Origin: Planosporangium thailandense
Lineage (GTDB): Bacteria > Actinomycetota > Actinomycetes > Mycobacteriales > Micromonosporaceae
NCBI RefSeq assembly: GCF_011947195.1
Contig: NZ_JAATVY010000004.1
Location: 370,745-434,744 of the forward strand
Direction: 5' to 3'
Length of the DNA: 64,000 nucleotides
Position numbers and translations under genes: made by a program. The notes under the pieces were generated by a model. It did not search any database. It worked only from the letters and a program-made list of their open reading frames with translations, and was not told the DNA's origin. Positions 52,374 through 60,731 of the stretch are shown here, in pieces (positions within the stretch are counted from its first letter, which is position 1; every line of letters starts with the position of its first letter).

Positions 52374-53366
52374 ATGGCCAGGATCGGCATTCTGGGCGTC
52401 GCGCATCTGCACGTCGACGCGTATATCGAGAACCTACGCGCGGCGGGCGCGGACGTGGTCGGCGTGCACGACCGGGACCCCGAACGCGGGCAGAGGTGGG
52501 CGGCCGACAACGGGCTCACCCACTTCCGTACCGCCGGGGAACTGCTCTCGCAGGGCATCGACGGGGTGGTCGTGTGCGCCGAGACGGCGTACCACCGGGA
52601 GCTCGTCGAGCAGGCCGCCGCGGCGGGCGCGGCTGTGCTCTGCGAGAAGCCGCTCGGAGTCAGCCATGAGGACTCCGACGCGATCGTGAACGCGTGCGAG
52701 CGGGCCGGGGTGTCCCTGATGACCGCCTTCCCGGTGCGCTTCTCGCCGGCCGTCCGGCAGATCCGGGACATGGTCGCCGCGGGCGACCTCGGTGCGCTCC
52801 GCGCGTTCTCCGGTACGAACCAGAGCGTGATGCCCATTCACGAGCGTTCGTGGTTCGTCGATCCGGCTCTCGCGGGCGGCGGCGCGATGATGGACCACAT
52901 CGTGCACCTGGCCGACATCTTCACCTGGATGGTGGGTGCCGCGCCCACGGAGGTCTACGCCGTCGGCAACCGCATCGTGCACGCCGAGATGGTGACCGTG
53001 GAGACCGCCGGCCTGGTCATGCTGACGTACCCGAACGGGGTCTTCGCCTCGATCGACTGCAGTTGGGACCGGCCGTTCAACTACCCCAGCTGGGGCGGTA
53101 TCGCCCTGTCCGTGGTCGCGGACGGCGGCACGGTGGACGTGGATCCGCTCAACCAGCAACTCACCCGGTTCGGCGGCAGCCCGGCCTACGGCTGGATCCC
53201 GTGGGGGCTCGACACCAACCAGTTCATGATCGACGAGTTCCTCGCGGCCATCGACGAACGCCGTCAGCCCAGCGTGACCGGCCGTGACGGCCTGATCGCC
53301 ACGAAGATCGCGCTGGCCGCGATGGAGTCCGCCGCCACCGGAGCGCCGGTCACCCTGGCCGACTGA
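52374..53366 (+). CDS. Gfo/Idh/MocA oxidoreductase (copy 2)
   Basis: A 330-aa paralogous sugar dehydrogenase: IGILGVAHLHVDAYIENL, CAETAYHRELVEQA, CEKPLGVSHED, and MDHIVHLADIFTWMVG. The dinucleotide loop is unusual: the third Gly of GxGxxG is missing (GVAHLH). ATG follows the previous stop directly. Two non-identical members suggest that one oxidises and the other reduces the same scaffold, or that they use different positions. Confidence 0.88.
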   Translation: MARIGILGVAHLHVDAYIENLRAAGADVVGVHDRDPERGQRWAADNGLTHFRTAGELLSQGIDGVVVCAETAYHRELVEQAAAAGAAVLCEKPLGVSHEDSDAIVNACERAGVSLMTAFPVRFSPAVRQIRDMVAAGDLGALRAFSGTNQSVMPIHERSWFVDPALAGGGAMMDHIVHLADIFTWMVGAAPTEVYAVGNRIVHAEMVTVETAGLVMLTYPNGVFASIDCSWDRPFNYPSWGGIALSVVADGGTVDVDPLNQQLTRFGGSPAYGWIPWGLDTNQFMIDEFLAAIDERRQPSVTGRDGLIATKIALAAMESAATGAPVTLAD

Positions 53367-53407
53367 CCTACTCCTCTCCACACTCTCTGACAGAAAGCAG
53401 TACGCCC

Positions 53408-54424
53408 ATGCGCGCAGTGGTGTTCGAGGCACCTGGAAAGCTCTCCGTGACCGAGGTGCCGGATCCGACCCCGGGCCCCCGCGATGTGGTGGTCGAGGTG
53501 GCCGGGGTCGGCATCTGCGGCACCGACATCCACGTCTTCGACGGCGACTACGCCGGTACCCGGTTCCCGCTCATCCCGGGGCACGAGATCAGCGGGACCG
53601 TCGTCGAGGTCGGGTCCGAGGTCAGGAGCGTGGCCGTCGGTGACCACGTCGTCGTCGACCCGACGCTGTCCTGCGGCGAGTGCGAGTACTGCGTCAACGG
53701 CCGGTACAACCTGTGCCTGAACTGGAACTCGATGGGCGTCACCCGGGACAATGGGGCGTCGGCGCAGTTCCTGCTAGCCCCGGCCAAGAACGTGTACGTA
53801 CTGCCGGACGGGGTCGACCTCTACCAGGCGACCATGGTCGAGCCGCTGTCGTGCGCGATCCGGGCGTACGACGTCCTGCCGCGGCGGATGGGCGACCACT
53901 ACCTCGTCTATGGCGCGGGCACGATGGGCCTGCTGCTGGCCCAGTTGGCGCCGCGCGCCGGTGCGGCGAGCGTCAGTGTGGTCGACCCGAACGCCGGCCG
54001 CCGTGAGCTCGCGCGTGAGGTCGGCATCGAGGTCACCACGGCCAGCGCCGACGAGCTCGACCGCGACCGGTGGGACGTGGTCATCGACGCGACCGGCGTC
54101 ATCGCCGCCATCGAGGACGGGCTGCCCCGGGTGAAGCCGGGCGGCACGTTCCAGCAGTTCGGCGTGGCCGGGTTGGACGCCAAGGCCCGCTACCTGCCGA
54201 ACAGCATCGTGCGGGACGAGATCAACATGGTCGGCTCGGCCGCCTCGCTGCACTCGTTCAGCCGTGCCGTCGAGATGTTCGCGGCCGGGGCCATCAAGAG
54301 CCGGCCGATGATCAGCCACGGCTTCACGCTCGACGACTACGGCAAGGCCATGGACATGTTCCGCAACGGCCAGGGGCGCAAGCTGCAGATCCAGCCGAAC
54401 GCCTCCGCGTCCAGCGAGTTCTAG
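53408..54424 (+). CDS. Zinc-dependent alcohol/polyol dehydrogenase
   Basis: A 338-aa medium-chain dehydrogenase. The catalytic zinc Cys is in GICGTDIHVFDGDY with GHEISG. The structural zinc Cys cluster is CGECEYCVNGRYNLC, and the cofactor motif is GAGTMGLLLAQL. It is close to sorbitol/threonine/xylitol dehydrogenases. GACAGAAAGCAG before ATG 53408 is only a weak ribosome site. Its place after the Gfo/Idh pair suggests oxidation of a released sugar or polyol. Confidence 0.9.
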   Translation: MRAVVFEAPGKLSVTEVPDPTPGPRDVVVEVAGVGICGTDIHVFDGDYAGTRFPLIPGHEISGTVVEVGSEVRSVAVGDHVVVDPTLSCGECEYCVNGRYNLCLNWNSMGVTRDNGASAQFLLAPAKNVYVLPDGVDLYQATMVEPLSCAIRAYDVLPRRMGDHYLVYGAGTMGLLLAQLAPRAGAASVSVVDPNAGRRELAREVGIEVTTASADELDRDRWDVVIDATGVIAAIEDGLPRVKPGGTFQQFGVAGLDAKARYLPNSIVRDEINMVGSAASLHSFSRAVEMFAAGAIKSRPMISHGFTLDDYGKAMDMFRNGQGRKLQIQPNASASSEF

Positions 54425-54444
54425 AACCGGGTCGGAAACCTCTC

Positions 54445-55431
54445 ATGGACCGGAAGGTCTGCGACGTGGTCACCGGTGTGACGGCACCGCCGAGTGGCGG
54501 CGCCGTCACACCGGGAACCGCGGTCATCGCGCTCGACGTCGGCGGCACGGCGATCAAGGGTGCCGTGGAAGCGGCGAACGGGCTGATCGACACTCGCCTG
54601 CAGGTGCCGACGCCGGTAGCGGACGGTGTCGAGGCGGTGGTGGCGGCGATCGTGGCCACCATCGAGGCGCTTCGAGCGGCTGCCAGCCCGCAGCTCACCG
54701 TGGTGGGCGTCGGAATCATCTTTCCCGGCGTGGTGGACCGGGAGGCGGGCGTCGCCCGGTACTCCGCGAACATCGGCTGGCGGGATCTGCCGATCCGCAG
54801 CCTGGTCAGTGACCTGGTGGGGTTGCCTGTCGCGATCGACCACGACGTCCGGGCCGCCGGGTTGGCGGAAGCGCGCCTCGGTGCGGCCCGCGGCGTCGAC
54901 GAGGCGCTGTTCGTGTCGATGGGTACGGGCGTCGCGGCCGCCGTCGTCACCGGTGGCGCCGTCGTGAGCGGGGCGGGCGGAATGGCCGGCGAGTTCGGTC
55001 ATCTACCGGTCATGCCGGACGGCGACCGGTGCGGCTGTGGTCTGCGCGGCTGCGTCGAGGCCTACGCCAGTGCCGCGTCGCTGGCCCGCCGGTACATGGC
55101 CGCGGCGGGGGCAGGGCTGCTCCGCGCCGAGGACGTCATCACGTTGGCGGGCAGCGGCGATGTGGTCGCCCGGAAGGTGTTCGACGACGCGGTCGTCGCC
55201 CTCGCCAGGGCTCTCGTCAGCTACGTCTTCATCATGGATCCCAGCCTCATCGTGATCGGCGGCGGCATGGCGGCGGCAGGCCCGGTGCTGACCGAGCCCG
55301 TCGCGATCGAGATGAAGGCTTCCATGCTGTGGCGCGACGCGCCGCCCCTGGTGACGTCCGCTCTGGACGGCGACGCCGGACGGCGGGGGGCTGCGCTGGT
55401 CGCCTGGAGCGCGTTGGACAAGCAGGCGTAG
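54445..55431 (+). CDS. ROK-family sugar kinase
   Basis: A 328-aa ROK kinase. Phosphate-1 motif ALDVGGTAIKGAV (about 29-41), the catalytic Asp in IDHDVRAAGLAEARLG, the GTG motif VSMGTGVAAAV, and the zinc-binding CGCGLRGCVE (about 194-203) with its His in GEFGHLP are all present. It phosphorylates glucose, GlcNAc or a related hexose at O6, which would feed NagA. Unlike ROK repressors it has no N-terminal HTH. Confidence 0.9.
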   Translation: MDRKVCDVVTGVTAPPSGGAVTPGTAVIALDVGGTAIKGAVEAANGLIDTRLQVPTPVADGVEAVVAAIVATIEALRAAASPQLTVVGVGIIFPGVVDREAGVARYSANIGWRDLPIRSLVSDLVGLPVAIDHDVRAAGLAEARLGAARGVDEALFVSMGTGVAAAVVTGGAVVSGAGGMAGEFGHLPVMPDGDRCGCGLRGCVEAYASAASLARRYMAAAGAGLLRAEDVITLAGSGDVVARKVFDDAVVALARALVSYVFIMDPSLIVIGGGMAAAGPVLTEPVAIEMKASMLWRDAPPLVTSALDGDAGRRGAALVAWSALDKQA

Positions 55432-55698
55432 CCGAATTACGCGGGCCGGCCGCGATCTGGAGGATTCAAAACTGACGGATAGGTTCAATTAGGATGTAGC
55501 CGCCTACGTGCGGGATCGATCCGCGCTCATCGCCGCAGCAGCAATTATGGTGACGTTCGTGCCGCGCGCCCCGCCGTTAATGAACCCCTCTACCATCATG
55601 AGTCTATATCTGTTAGTTTTATTTATTGGTGTGCGTTGAGCGCCGTGGCACCTTCGTTGCCACCTCAGGCGGGAATGGTCGCGTGCAGGAGATGGAAG
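55432..55698. other. AT-rich intergenic spacer before the GntR gene
   Basis: About 270 bases, noticeably AT-rich at 55590-55635 (TCTATATCTGTTAGTTTTAT). It probably holds the promoter of the GntR gene. I do not see a TGGTC-type operator here. Confidence 0.4.
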
Positions 55699-56517
55699 AT
55701 GCCAGTCGCCTCTGAAGAAGCGGACGAGCCGAAGTACTACCTCGTCAAGAGGCACCTGCTGGGCCTGCTCGCTGACTTCAAGCCCGGCTCCCCGCTGCCT
55801 CCGGAGCGGGAGCTTGCCAAACTGCTGGCCACGTCGCGGACAACGGTTCGGCAGGCGCTCGCCGACCTGGTCACCGAAGGTCGGCTGGAACGTCGCCACG
55901 GCTCGGGCACCTATGTGGCCGAGCCGAAACTCGCCTGGTCACTGGAGATCGCCGGGTTCACCGAGCAGGCCGCCGCGTCAGGGCTCGAGCTTCGGACGTC
56001 ATTGATATCCGCCCAGCGCGTTCGGGCGACGCAGGAAATCGCCGAGTTGCTGGGTATTAGCCCCAAGGACTCCGTGCACAGGGTCGAGCGTTTGCGAGAA
56101 GTGAACGGCTCGCCGATGGCCTTGGAGGAGTCGTATCTCTCCGTGGCCCGCTATCCGGGGTTGGGGCGGTTCCTGAAGCGGAACGGCTCGCTGTACCAGG
56201 TCCTATCCGAGCGGTGGGGTGTCACGATCGCGGATGCCGTGTCGACCGTTGAAACGGCTCCCGCGCCACCGCGGGAATCGAAGCTTCTCTGTACCGATAC
56301 CGGCGCGCCGATGCTGGTTCTCTCGCGGCACAGCTTCGACGAGACCGGCGCGCCCGTTGAGTGGGGACGCAGCTGGTTTCGCGGCGACCGGTACAAGGTC
56401 GTCGCGCGAATGGGCTCGTGTCGTCACGCTGAGGTAGACGAGCACAAGGCCATTTCGCTGCAACCCCGCTCGGCTACGACGCGGTTGCAATCTCGTGCGC
56501 GACAGGCGGCCGGCTGA
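55699..56517 (+). CDS. GntR regulator, HutC/DasR subfamily (UTRA domain)
   Basis: A 272-aa regulator. The winged helix (about 10-75: PGSPLPPERELAKLLATSRT, TVRQALADLVTEGRLERRHG, SGTYV) is followed by a UTRA effector domain of chorismate-lyase fold (about 95-240: VHRVERLREVNGSPMALEES, APMLVLSRHSFDETG). Members with TGGTCTAGACCA-type operators (DasR, NagR/YvoA) respond to aminosugar phosphates. This fits nagA and the three matching sites at 44431-44486. The start chosen has AGGAGATG upstream; the frame stays open to 55636. The gene ends just before attachment copy 3. Confidence 0.88.
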   Translation: MPVASEEADEPKYYLVKRHLLGLLADFKPGSPLPPERELAKLLATSRTTVRQALADLVTEGRLERRHGSGTYVAEPKLAWSLEIAGFTEQAAASGLELRTSLISAQRVRATQEIAELLGISPKDSVHRVERLREVNGSPMALEESYLSVARYPGLGRFLKRNGSLYQVLSERWGVTIADAVSTVETAPAPPRESKLLCTDTGAPMLVLSRHSFDETGAPVEWGRSWFRGDRYKVVARMGSCRHAEVDEHKAISLQPRSATTRLQSRARQAAG

Positions 56518-56735
56518 GTATGTGTGCCGAGAGCTCCGTCCGCATAGGGGTTAGGCAGCATCGCGCCCCAGCGCGGACCAGTCGGCGGGGGAGCAGATTG
56601 GGAGCAGCGGGGCGCATTCAACGGCGCTGAACCGCGTCCGATCGCGTTGAGTCGCTCTCATTGTCTCGGACTGACCTGTGTCTCCTCTCCTTCTCGTGTT
56701 CGTGCTGGTCAGGGCGGTGCCAACCGTTCGATTTT

Positions 56736-56781
56736 TTGACACGGAAGAGGTCACTGGTTCAAACCCAGTATCGCCCACCAG
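56736..56781 (+). other. tRNA-Val(GAC) 3'-half, second core site
   Basis: 46 bases identical to 14141-14186, from the anticodon loop TTGACAC through the T-arm to CCACCAG. Upstream (ATTTT) cannot complete the anticodon stem, so this too is a tRNA fragment. The matching pair brackets 42.6 kb. Confidence 0.8.
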
Positions 56782-56795
56782 TAAAACAGCAGGTC

Positions 56796-56831
56796 AAAGG
56801 CTCGTTACCGGATCTTCGGTAACGAGCCTTT
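56796..56831. terminator. Hairpin after tRNA-derived core, copy 3
   Basis: A perfect 15-base stem, AAAGGCTCGTTACCG with CGGTAACGAGCCTTT, around a 6-base loop. It corresponds to 14201-14236. It is probably the original tRNA or element terminator. Confidence 0.7.
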
Positions 56832-56910
56832 CGCTTTGCGTCCATTACATTGGGAGCAAAGTGGGAGCACAAGATCAGTTACCTCCCTGAGGTCCGACAG
56901 GCGTTGCGGG

Positions 56911-57365
56911 TGCCGAAAACCTCGTCCGTGCAGGTCAAGCGGCATGCTCGTATTCGCGGAGAATACCGCCGAGGCGATCTCGTCTTCGGATGCTGAGCCG
57001 GGCGATCCGTTCCGGATCGGTGATCGGTGAGGGCAAGGGGCGTAGCGGGCTGGCGTTCGCGATGCCTTGGTGAGGCCGGTGTCCGTTGTAGAACTGTTCG
57101 AACTCGCGCAGGGCGTGGAGCAGGTGCTGCTGGTTCCAGATCAGGGTGCGGTCCAACAGTTCGCGTCGGGTCTGTACCCACCGTTCCGTGATCGAGTTCA
57201 TGCGGGGCATCCGGACGCCGCTGAGGACGACGTCGCTGCCCGCGTCGGTGAGAACGGTGTCGAACAGGGCGGGGAACTTCCCATCGCGGTCGCGGATCAG
57301 GAACCGCGCCCGGTAGCCGGCGTCCTCGAGGTCCATGACCAGGTTTTTGCCGCCCGCGCCACCCA
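56911..57365 (-). mobile_element. Truncated integrase-core IS, copy C
   Basis: It starts at the terminal repeat TGCCGAAAACCTCGTCC (56911-56927) and keeps on the minus strand the last 140 or so residues of the transposase (KNLVMDLEDAGYRARFLIRD, VRMPRMNSITERWVQT, LGGILREYEHAA). It ends abruptly at about 57365 against a small host gene. The N-terminal half and the other terminal repeat are missing. Confidence 0.8.
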
Positions 57366-57479
57366 CGGCGCGAGCCGGTGGATCGCGCAGTCGAACGAGT
57401 CGAACACGTGGACGTCGCCGGCCGTGCGGACCTCGAACGACATCCGGTAGTCGTTGCCGCATACCTCGCAAACCGCCAT
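57366..57479 (-). pseudogene. N-terminal fragment of a Cys-rich small protein
   Basis: About 38 codons, MAVCEVCGNDYRMSFEVRTA then VFDSFDCAIHRLAP, match in pattern the start of a conserved small actinobacterial Zn-ribbon/metallothionein-like protein that normally runs on to further CxxC motifs. Here the sequence passes into IS copy C and the C-terminal half is lost. The gene is therefore broken by, or deleted together with, the IS. The family assignment is from memory of the motif. Confidence 0.55.
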
Positions 57480-57565
57480 CCGGCGAGCGTGCGCCCTGCG
57501 GCCCGACCCGGCAACCGGAGGGCGGCTCGCGGCGGCCGGCCCGCTCGTGATCTAGGGTGGGCGGT

Positions 57566-57934
57566 ATGACCAAACCGACGGTTGACTTCCCCGAGGGCGA
57601 CGCGCCGACCGAGCTTCAGATCAAGGACCTGGTCGTCGGTGAGGGCGCCGAGGCGAAGGCGGGCGACCAGGTGGTGGTGCACTACGTGGGCGTGGCGCAC
57701 TCGACCGGGGAGCAGTTCGACGCCTCATGGGACCGGGGCTCACCGTTCACCTTCCCGCTCGGTGGCGGCCGGGTAATCGCCGGCTGGGATCAGGGCGTGC
57801 AGGGAATGCGGGTCGGCGGGCGTCGGCAGCTGACCATCCCGCCGCACCTCGGGTACGGCGACCGCGGCGCCGGCAACGTCATCAAGCCCGGCGAGACCCT
57901 CATCTTCGTCGTCGACCTGCTCGAGGTGCGGTAA
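57566..57934 (+). CDS. FKBP-type peptidyl-prolyl cis-trans isomerase
   Basis: A 122-aa single-domain cytosolic FKBP: VVVHYVGVAHSTGEQFDASWDRGSPFTF-like active-site edge (about 34-60), GGGRVIAGWDQGVQGMRVGGRRQL, IPPHLGYGDRGAG and the final LIFVVDLLEV strand. These carry the Tyr, Asp, Phe, Val-Ile and Trp positions of the family. ATG 57566 gives the usual N-terminus. It seems to be an ordinary housekeeping gene, and so may mark the original chromosome. Confidence 0.93.
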   Translation: MTKPTVDFPEGDAPTELQIKDLVVGEGAEAKAGDQVVVHYVGVAHSTGEQFDASWDRGSPFTFPLGGGRVIAGWDQGVQGMRVGGRRQLTIPPHLGYGDRGAGNVIKPGETLIFVVDLLEVR

Positions 57935-57943
57935 ACCGCGGTT

Positions 57944-58513
57944 TCAGTAGACCGGCGGGCTCATCACCCAGAGTGCCGTCGTCGGCTCGGGCCCCGGGTT
58001 GTGGTACGTGTGGGGCAGCTTGGGGTCGAGCAGCAGCGCGTCACCCGTGGCGAGGCGGTGGGACTCGCCGTTGACGCCCACGTCCAGCTGTCCCGTGAGA
58101 ACGATGATGCACTCCTCGTCGGCGGCGTGCGTGTATGGCTCGTCGCCCGAACCCTTGCCCACCGCGATGGCGGAGTACACGATCTGCAACGTCTTGGCGC
58201 CCGGCGGCGTCAGCAGGTAGTCGTCGAGTGAGCCGGCCGGATGGGCCATCCGCTTGCGCTCTCCGGCCCGGACCACCATTCCGCTCGTCTCGGTGCCGAC
58301 GAACAACGAGGCGACGCTCTCGCCCAGGGCGTCGGCGATCCGGCGCAGGGTCGCCATCGACGGGTTGGCGACGCCGCGCTCCACCTGTGAGACGAAGCTC
58401 TCCGACACCCCGACCTGCTCGGCAAGCTCACGCAGCGTGACGTCCTTGCGTCGTCGCACTTCGCGGATACGCTGGCCCAGTGTCTGGGCAGGGCCACGGG
58501 TCTGCTTGGTCAA
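57944..58513 (-). CDS. XRE-family regulator with cupin sensor domain
   Basis: A 189-aa regulator. The HTH_3 domain (about 10-68: LGQRIREVRRRKDVTLRELA, GVSESFVSQVERGVANPSMA) is followed by a cupin_2 domain (about 105-185: YTHAADEECIIVLTGQLDVG and LLDPKLPHTYHN). Such XRE-cupin proteins control amine, amino-acid or nucleobase catabolism next to permeases. The TTG start at 58513 is the only good one before an in-frame stop. It diverges from the operon starting near 58783, and the palindrome at 58713 is its probable target. Confidence 0.88.
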   Translation of the reverse strand: MTKQTRGPAQTLGQRIREVRRRKDVTLRELAEQVGVSESFVSQVERGVANPSMATLRRIADALGESVASLFVGTETSGMVVRAGERKRMAHPAGSLDDYLLTPPGAKTLQIVYSAIAVGKGSGDEPYTHAADEECIIVLTGQLDVGVNGESHRLATGDALLLDPKLPHTYHNPGPEPTTALWVMSPPVY

Positions 58514-58712
58514 CGGGAAGCCGATCTGTCGGGTACGTGCGTCGATCCGACCTTAGTGCCGCTGGTGCGGCGGGGGCCACGCGGCACCAGGATCACATCA
58601 TGACTTTGCTCGCGCCCAGGTCGCCCGGCGCGAACTTCAGCCCTCCGGGGGGCACGAGAAATTTCGACCTTTGAGGGTCTTGTCTGGCTCCGGTCACTGA
58701 AGTAATTTCACC

Positions 58713-58737
58713 GGAACTGAAGTAGTACTACAGTTCC
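58713..58737. promoter_or_regulatory. 25-bp palindromic operator upstream of permease operon
   Basis: GGAACTGAAGTA-G-TACTACAGTTCC pairs at 11 of 12 positions. ACTGAAGTA also occurs 21 bases upstream (58696-58704). It lies 46 bases upstream of the broken flavoprotein gene and 200 bases from the XRE-cupin start, so it is a likely XRE operator. Confidence 0.6.
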
Positions 58738-58782
58738 GCAGCCGGCGCCCGGTCCCGGCGTGGCCAAGATCAGGAGTTGACC

Positions 58783-59126
58783 TTGAGTACGCAAGGGCGC
58801 GTGGAAATCGCCGGCGCCGGTCTGGCGGGCCTGACCATGGCGACAGCGCTCGCCCGCCGTGGCTGGTCGGTAAGGGTAAACGAGCGCGGGCGGGAACTGC
58901 GGGAAATCGACGCCGGGATCCACCTGTGGGAGAACGCGCTGCATGCCCTCGAGGCGCGGGTGCCTACGACGAGGTCGCGGCGATCGGCGAGCGGATCCAC
59001 AGCCCCGAGCTGCGTGACGGCCGGCTCTACACGATCTCGCGCCGGGAGCTGCGTGCCGCGCTCGTAAACGCCGCGTGGTCGGCCGGCGGCGACATCCGCA
59101 CCAATGCGGCTGTCGCCGGCGGGTAG
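58783..59126 (+). pseudogene. FAD-dependent monooxygenase, truncated and frameshifted
   Basis: The start (TTG with AGGAG six bases upstream) encodes VEIAGAGLAGLTMATALARRG, an FAD-binding fold of class A monooxygenases. The frame shifts near 58955 (HALEA then GAYDEVAAIGERI) and continues with LYTISRRELRAALVNAAW, then stops at 59126. Only the first 115 or so residues of roughly 380 remain. The rest is deleted and the NCS1 permease begins 77 bases later, perhaps using the same promoter. Confidence 0.75.
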
Positions 59127-59202
59127 CGAGAGCCGCAGGTCGGCTTACGGATCGAACGTTGTCAAGGCTTCGACAAGTCATACCTACGAAAGGCACGCAT
59201 AG

Positions 59203-60633
59203 ATGGCACGTACTGGGACCGGCGGGCAGCAGGGGATTTCCGGTGTCGAACGCAGATCCATCGATTACATCCCGCTGAACGAACGCCACGGCAAGGCCTG
59301 GGAGCAGGGGCCGTTCTGGATGACCGGCGGCATGGTCCTGCCGTCTCTGCTCATCGGCTTCATCGGCCCGTCGTTGGGGCTCGGGCTGGGCTGGACGCTG
59401 CTCGCCCTCATCGCCGGCATGGCGTTCGGCACCCTGTTCATGGCGCTGCACGCCAACCAGGGCCCGCTCCTGGGCCTGCCCCAGATGATCCAGTCCCGCG
59501 CTCAGTTCGGCGCCCGCGGCGCGATGTTCCCGATGCTGATGGCGGTCTTCATCTACATCGGCTACAACGTCTTCTACTTCATCCTGTGCGGGGACGCCGT
59601 CTCGGTGGTGCTGCCCGGCGGCAAGGTCTGGTACATCGTCTTCTCGGTCATCGCGCTCGTCATCGCGATCGTCGGCCACGACCTGCTGCACACGTTCCAG
59701 CGGTGGTCCAGCTACTTCATCATCGTCGTCTTTGCGATCCTCACCGTCGTCATGATCGTGCACTACCCCGTGCACGGCGCCCACCCGGTGGCCAGCGGCT
59801 GGTCGTTCAAGGCGTTCCTGGTGCAGTTCGCCGCGGCGGGCGGGTACCAGATCAGCTACGCCATCTACGTGTCGGACTACACGCGGTACCTGCCGGAGGA
59901 GACTCCCCAGCGCAAGCTCATCGGCTGGACCTTCGTCGGCGCGATGGTCGGCGCCGGCTGGATGGGCTGCCTCGGGGCGCTGATCGGGGCCTACATCAAG
60001 GAGCCGGACGCGATCAGCGCGCTGCACCAGGTGGGTGACTACCTGTTCCCGGGCTTCGGCGCGATCATCGCGCTGAGCACCATCCCCGCGATGGTCGGCA
60101 CCTCCGGCGTGAATGCCTACGGCGCCATGCTGACCGGCGCCACCATCGTCGACGGCATCCGGCACGTGCAGCCGACGCTGCGGATGCGCATCGTCGGCCT
60201 ACTCGTCGTCAGCGTCATCGGCACCGTGCTCACCCTGGTCATGCCGGCCGACTACCTGAACGCCTTCAACACGTTCCTCGGCATCATGGTCTACCTGCTC
60301 GTGCCATGGACCGCGGTGAACCTGGTGGACTTCTACCTCGTGCGCCGCGGCCACTACAGCGTCGACGACATCGTCAACCCCCGCGGTGCGTACGGCCAAT
60401 GGTCCTGGCGCGGGCTGACGGCGTACTTCGCCGGCTTCATCGCCATGATCCCGTTCTTCTCGCTGAGCTTCTACGTGGGACCGGTGACGAAGGCGCTGGG
60501 CGGCGCGGACTTCTCGTTCGTGGTGGGTCTGCTCGTCGCCGGCGTGCTGTACCTGCTGATCTGCCGCAACCTTCGGGCCACGGAGTCCTACCAGCGTGGC
60601 TCCGGCGCCGAGCGTCAGGTCGTGGCGCTGTAA
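59203..60633 (+). CDS. NCS1-family nucleobase/cation permease
   Basis: A 476-aa membrane protein with about 12 hydrophobic segments. NCS1 features are GVERRSIDYIPLNERHGK at the N-terminus, LLGLPQMIQSRAQFGARGA with the conserved QxxxRxxFG, a second ADYTRY-like VSDYTRYLP, and the loop FLGIMVYLLVPWTAVNLVDFYLVRRG. It imports purines, pyrimidines, hydantoins or similar amide compounds. GAAAGGCACGC precedes ATG 59203. The next genes, an amidohydrolase and an aldehyde dehydrogenase, suggest catabolism of the imported compound. Confidence 0.92.
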   Translation: MARTGTGGQQGISGVERRSIDYIPLNERHGKAWEQGPFWMTGGMVLPSLLIGFIGPSLGLGLGWTLLALIAGMAFGTLFMALHANQGPLLGLPQMIQSRAQFGARGAMFPMLMAVFIYIGYNVFYFILCGDAVSVVLPGGKVWYIVFSVIALVIAIVGHDLLHTFQRWSSYFIIVVFAILTVVMIVHYPVHGAHPVASGWSFKAFLVQFAAAGGYQISYAIYVSDYTRYLPEETPQRKLIGWTFVGAMVGAGWMGCLGALIGAYIKEPDAISALHQVGDYLFPGFGAIIALSTIPAMVGTSGVNAYGAMLTGATIVDGIRHVQPTLRMRIVGLLVVSVIGTVLTLVMPADYLNAFNTFLGIMVYLLVPWTAVNLVDFYLVRRGHYSVDDIVNPRGAYGQWSWRGLTAYFAGFIAMIPFFSLSFYVGPVTKALGGADFSFVVGLLVAGVLYLLICRNLRATESYQRGSGAERQVVAL

Positions 60634-60731
60634 CGCCACCAGTTCGCACGTGTCGCCGGCGGTCCGCTTCGGGCTGCCGGCGACACGTGCGAGGCGAACA
60701 ACCGAACATCTCGAAAGACAGGTGAGGATCC

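Larger units (their letters stand above)
56587..56870. repeat. Attachment-site repeat, copy 3
   Basis: It matches 14001-14275 through its length: TGGGAGCA (56599-56606), the inverted TTCAACGGCGCTGAA element, the CTCATTGTCTCG block, the tRNA-Val core, the hairpin, then TGGGAGCA (56851-56858) and TGGGAGCA (56862-56869). Arm-type motifs on both sides again mark a complete attP-like site. IS copy C lies immediately to the right and no integrase gene follows. Confidence 0.75.
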
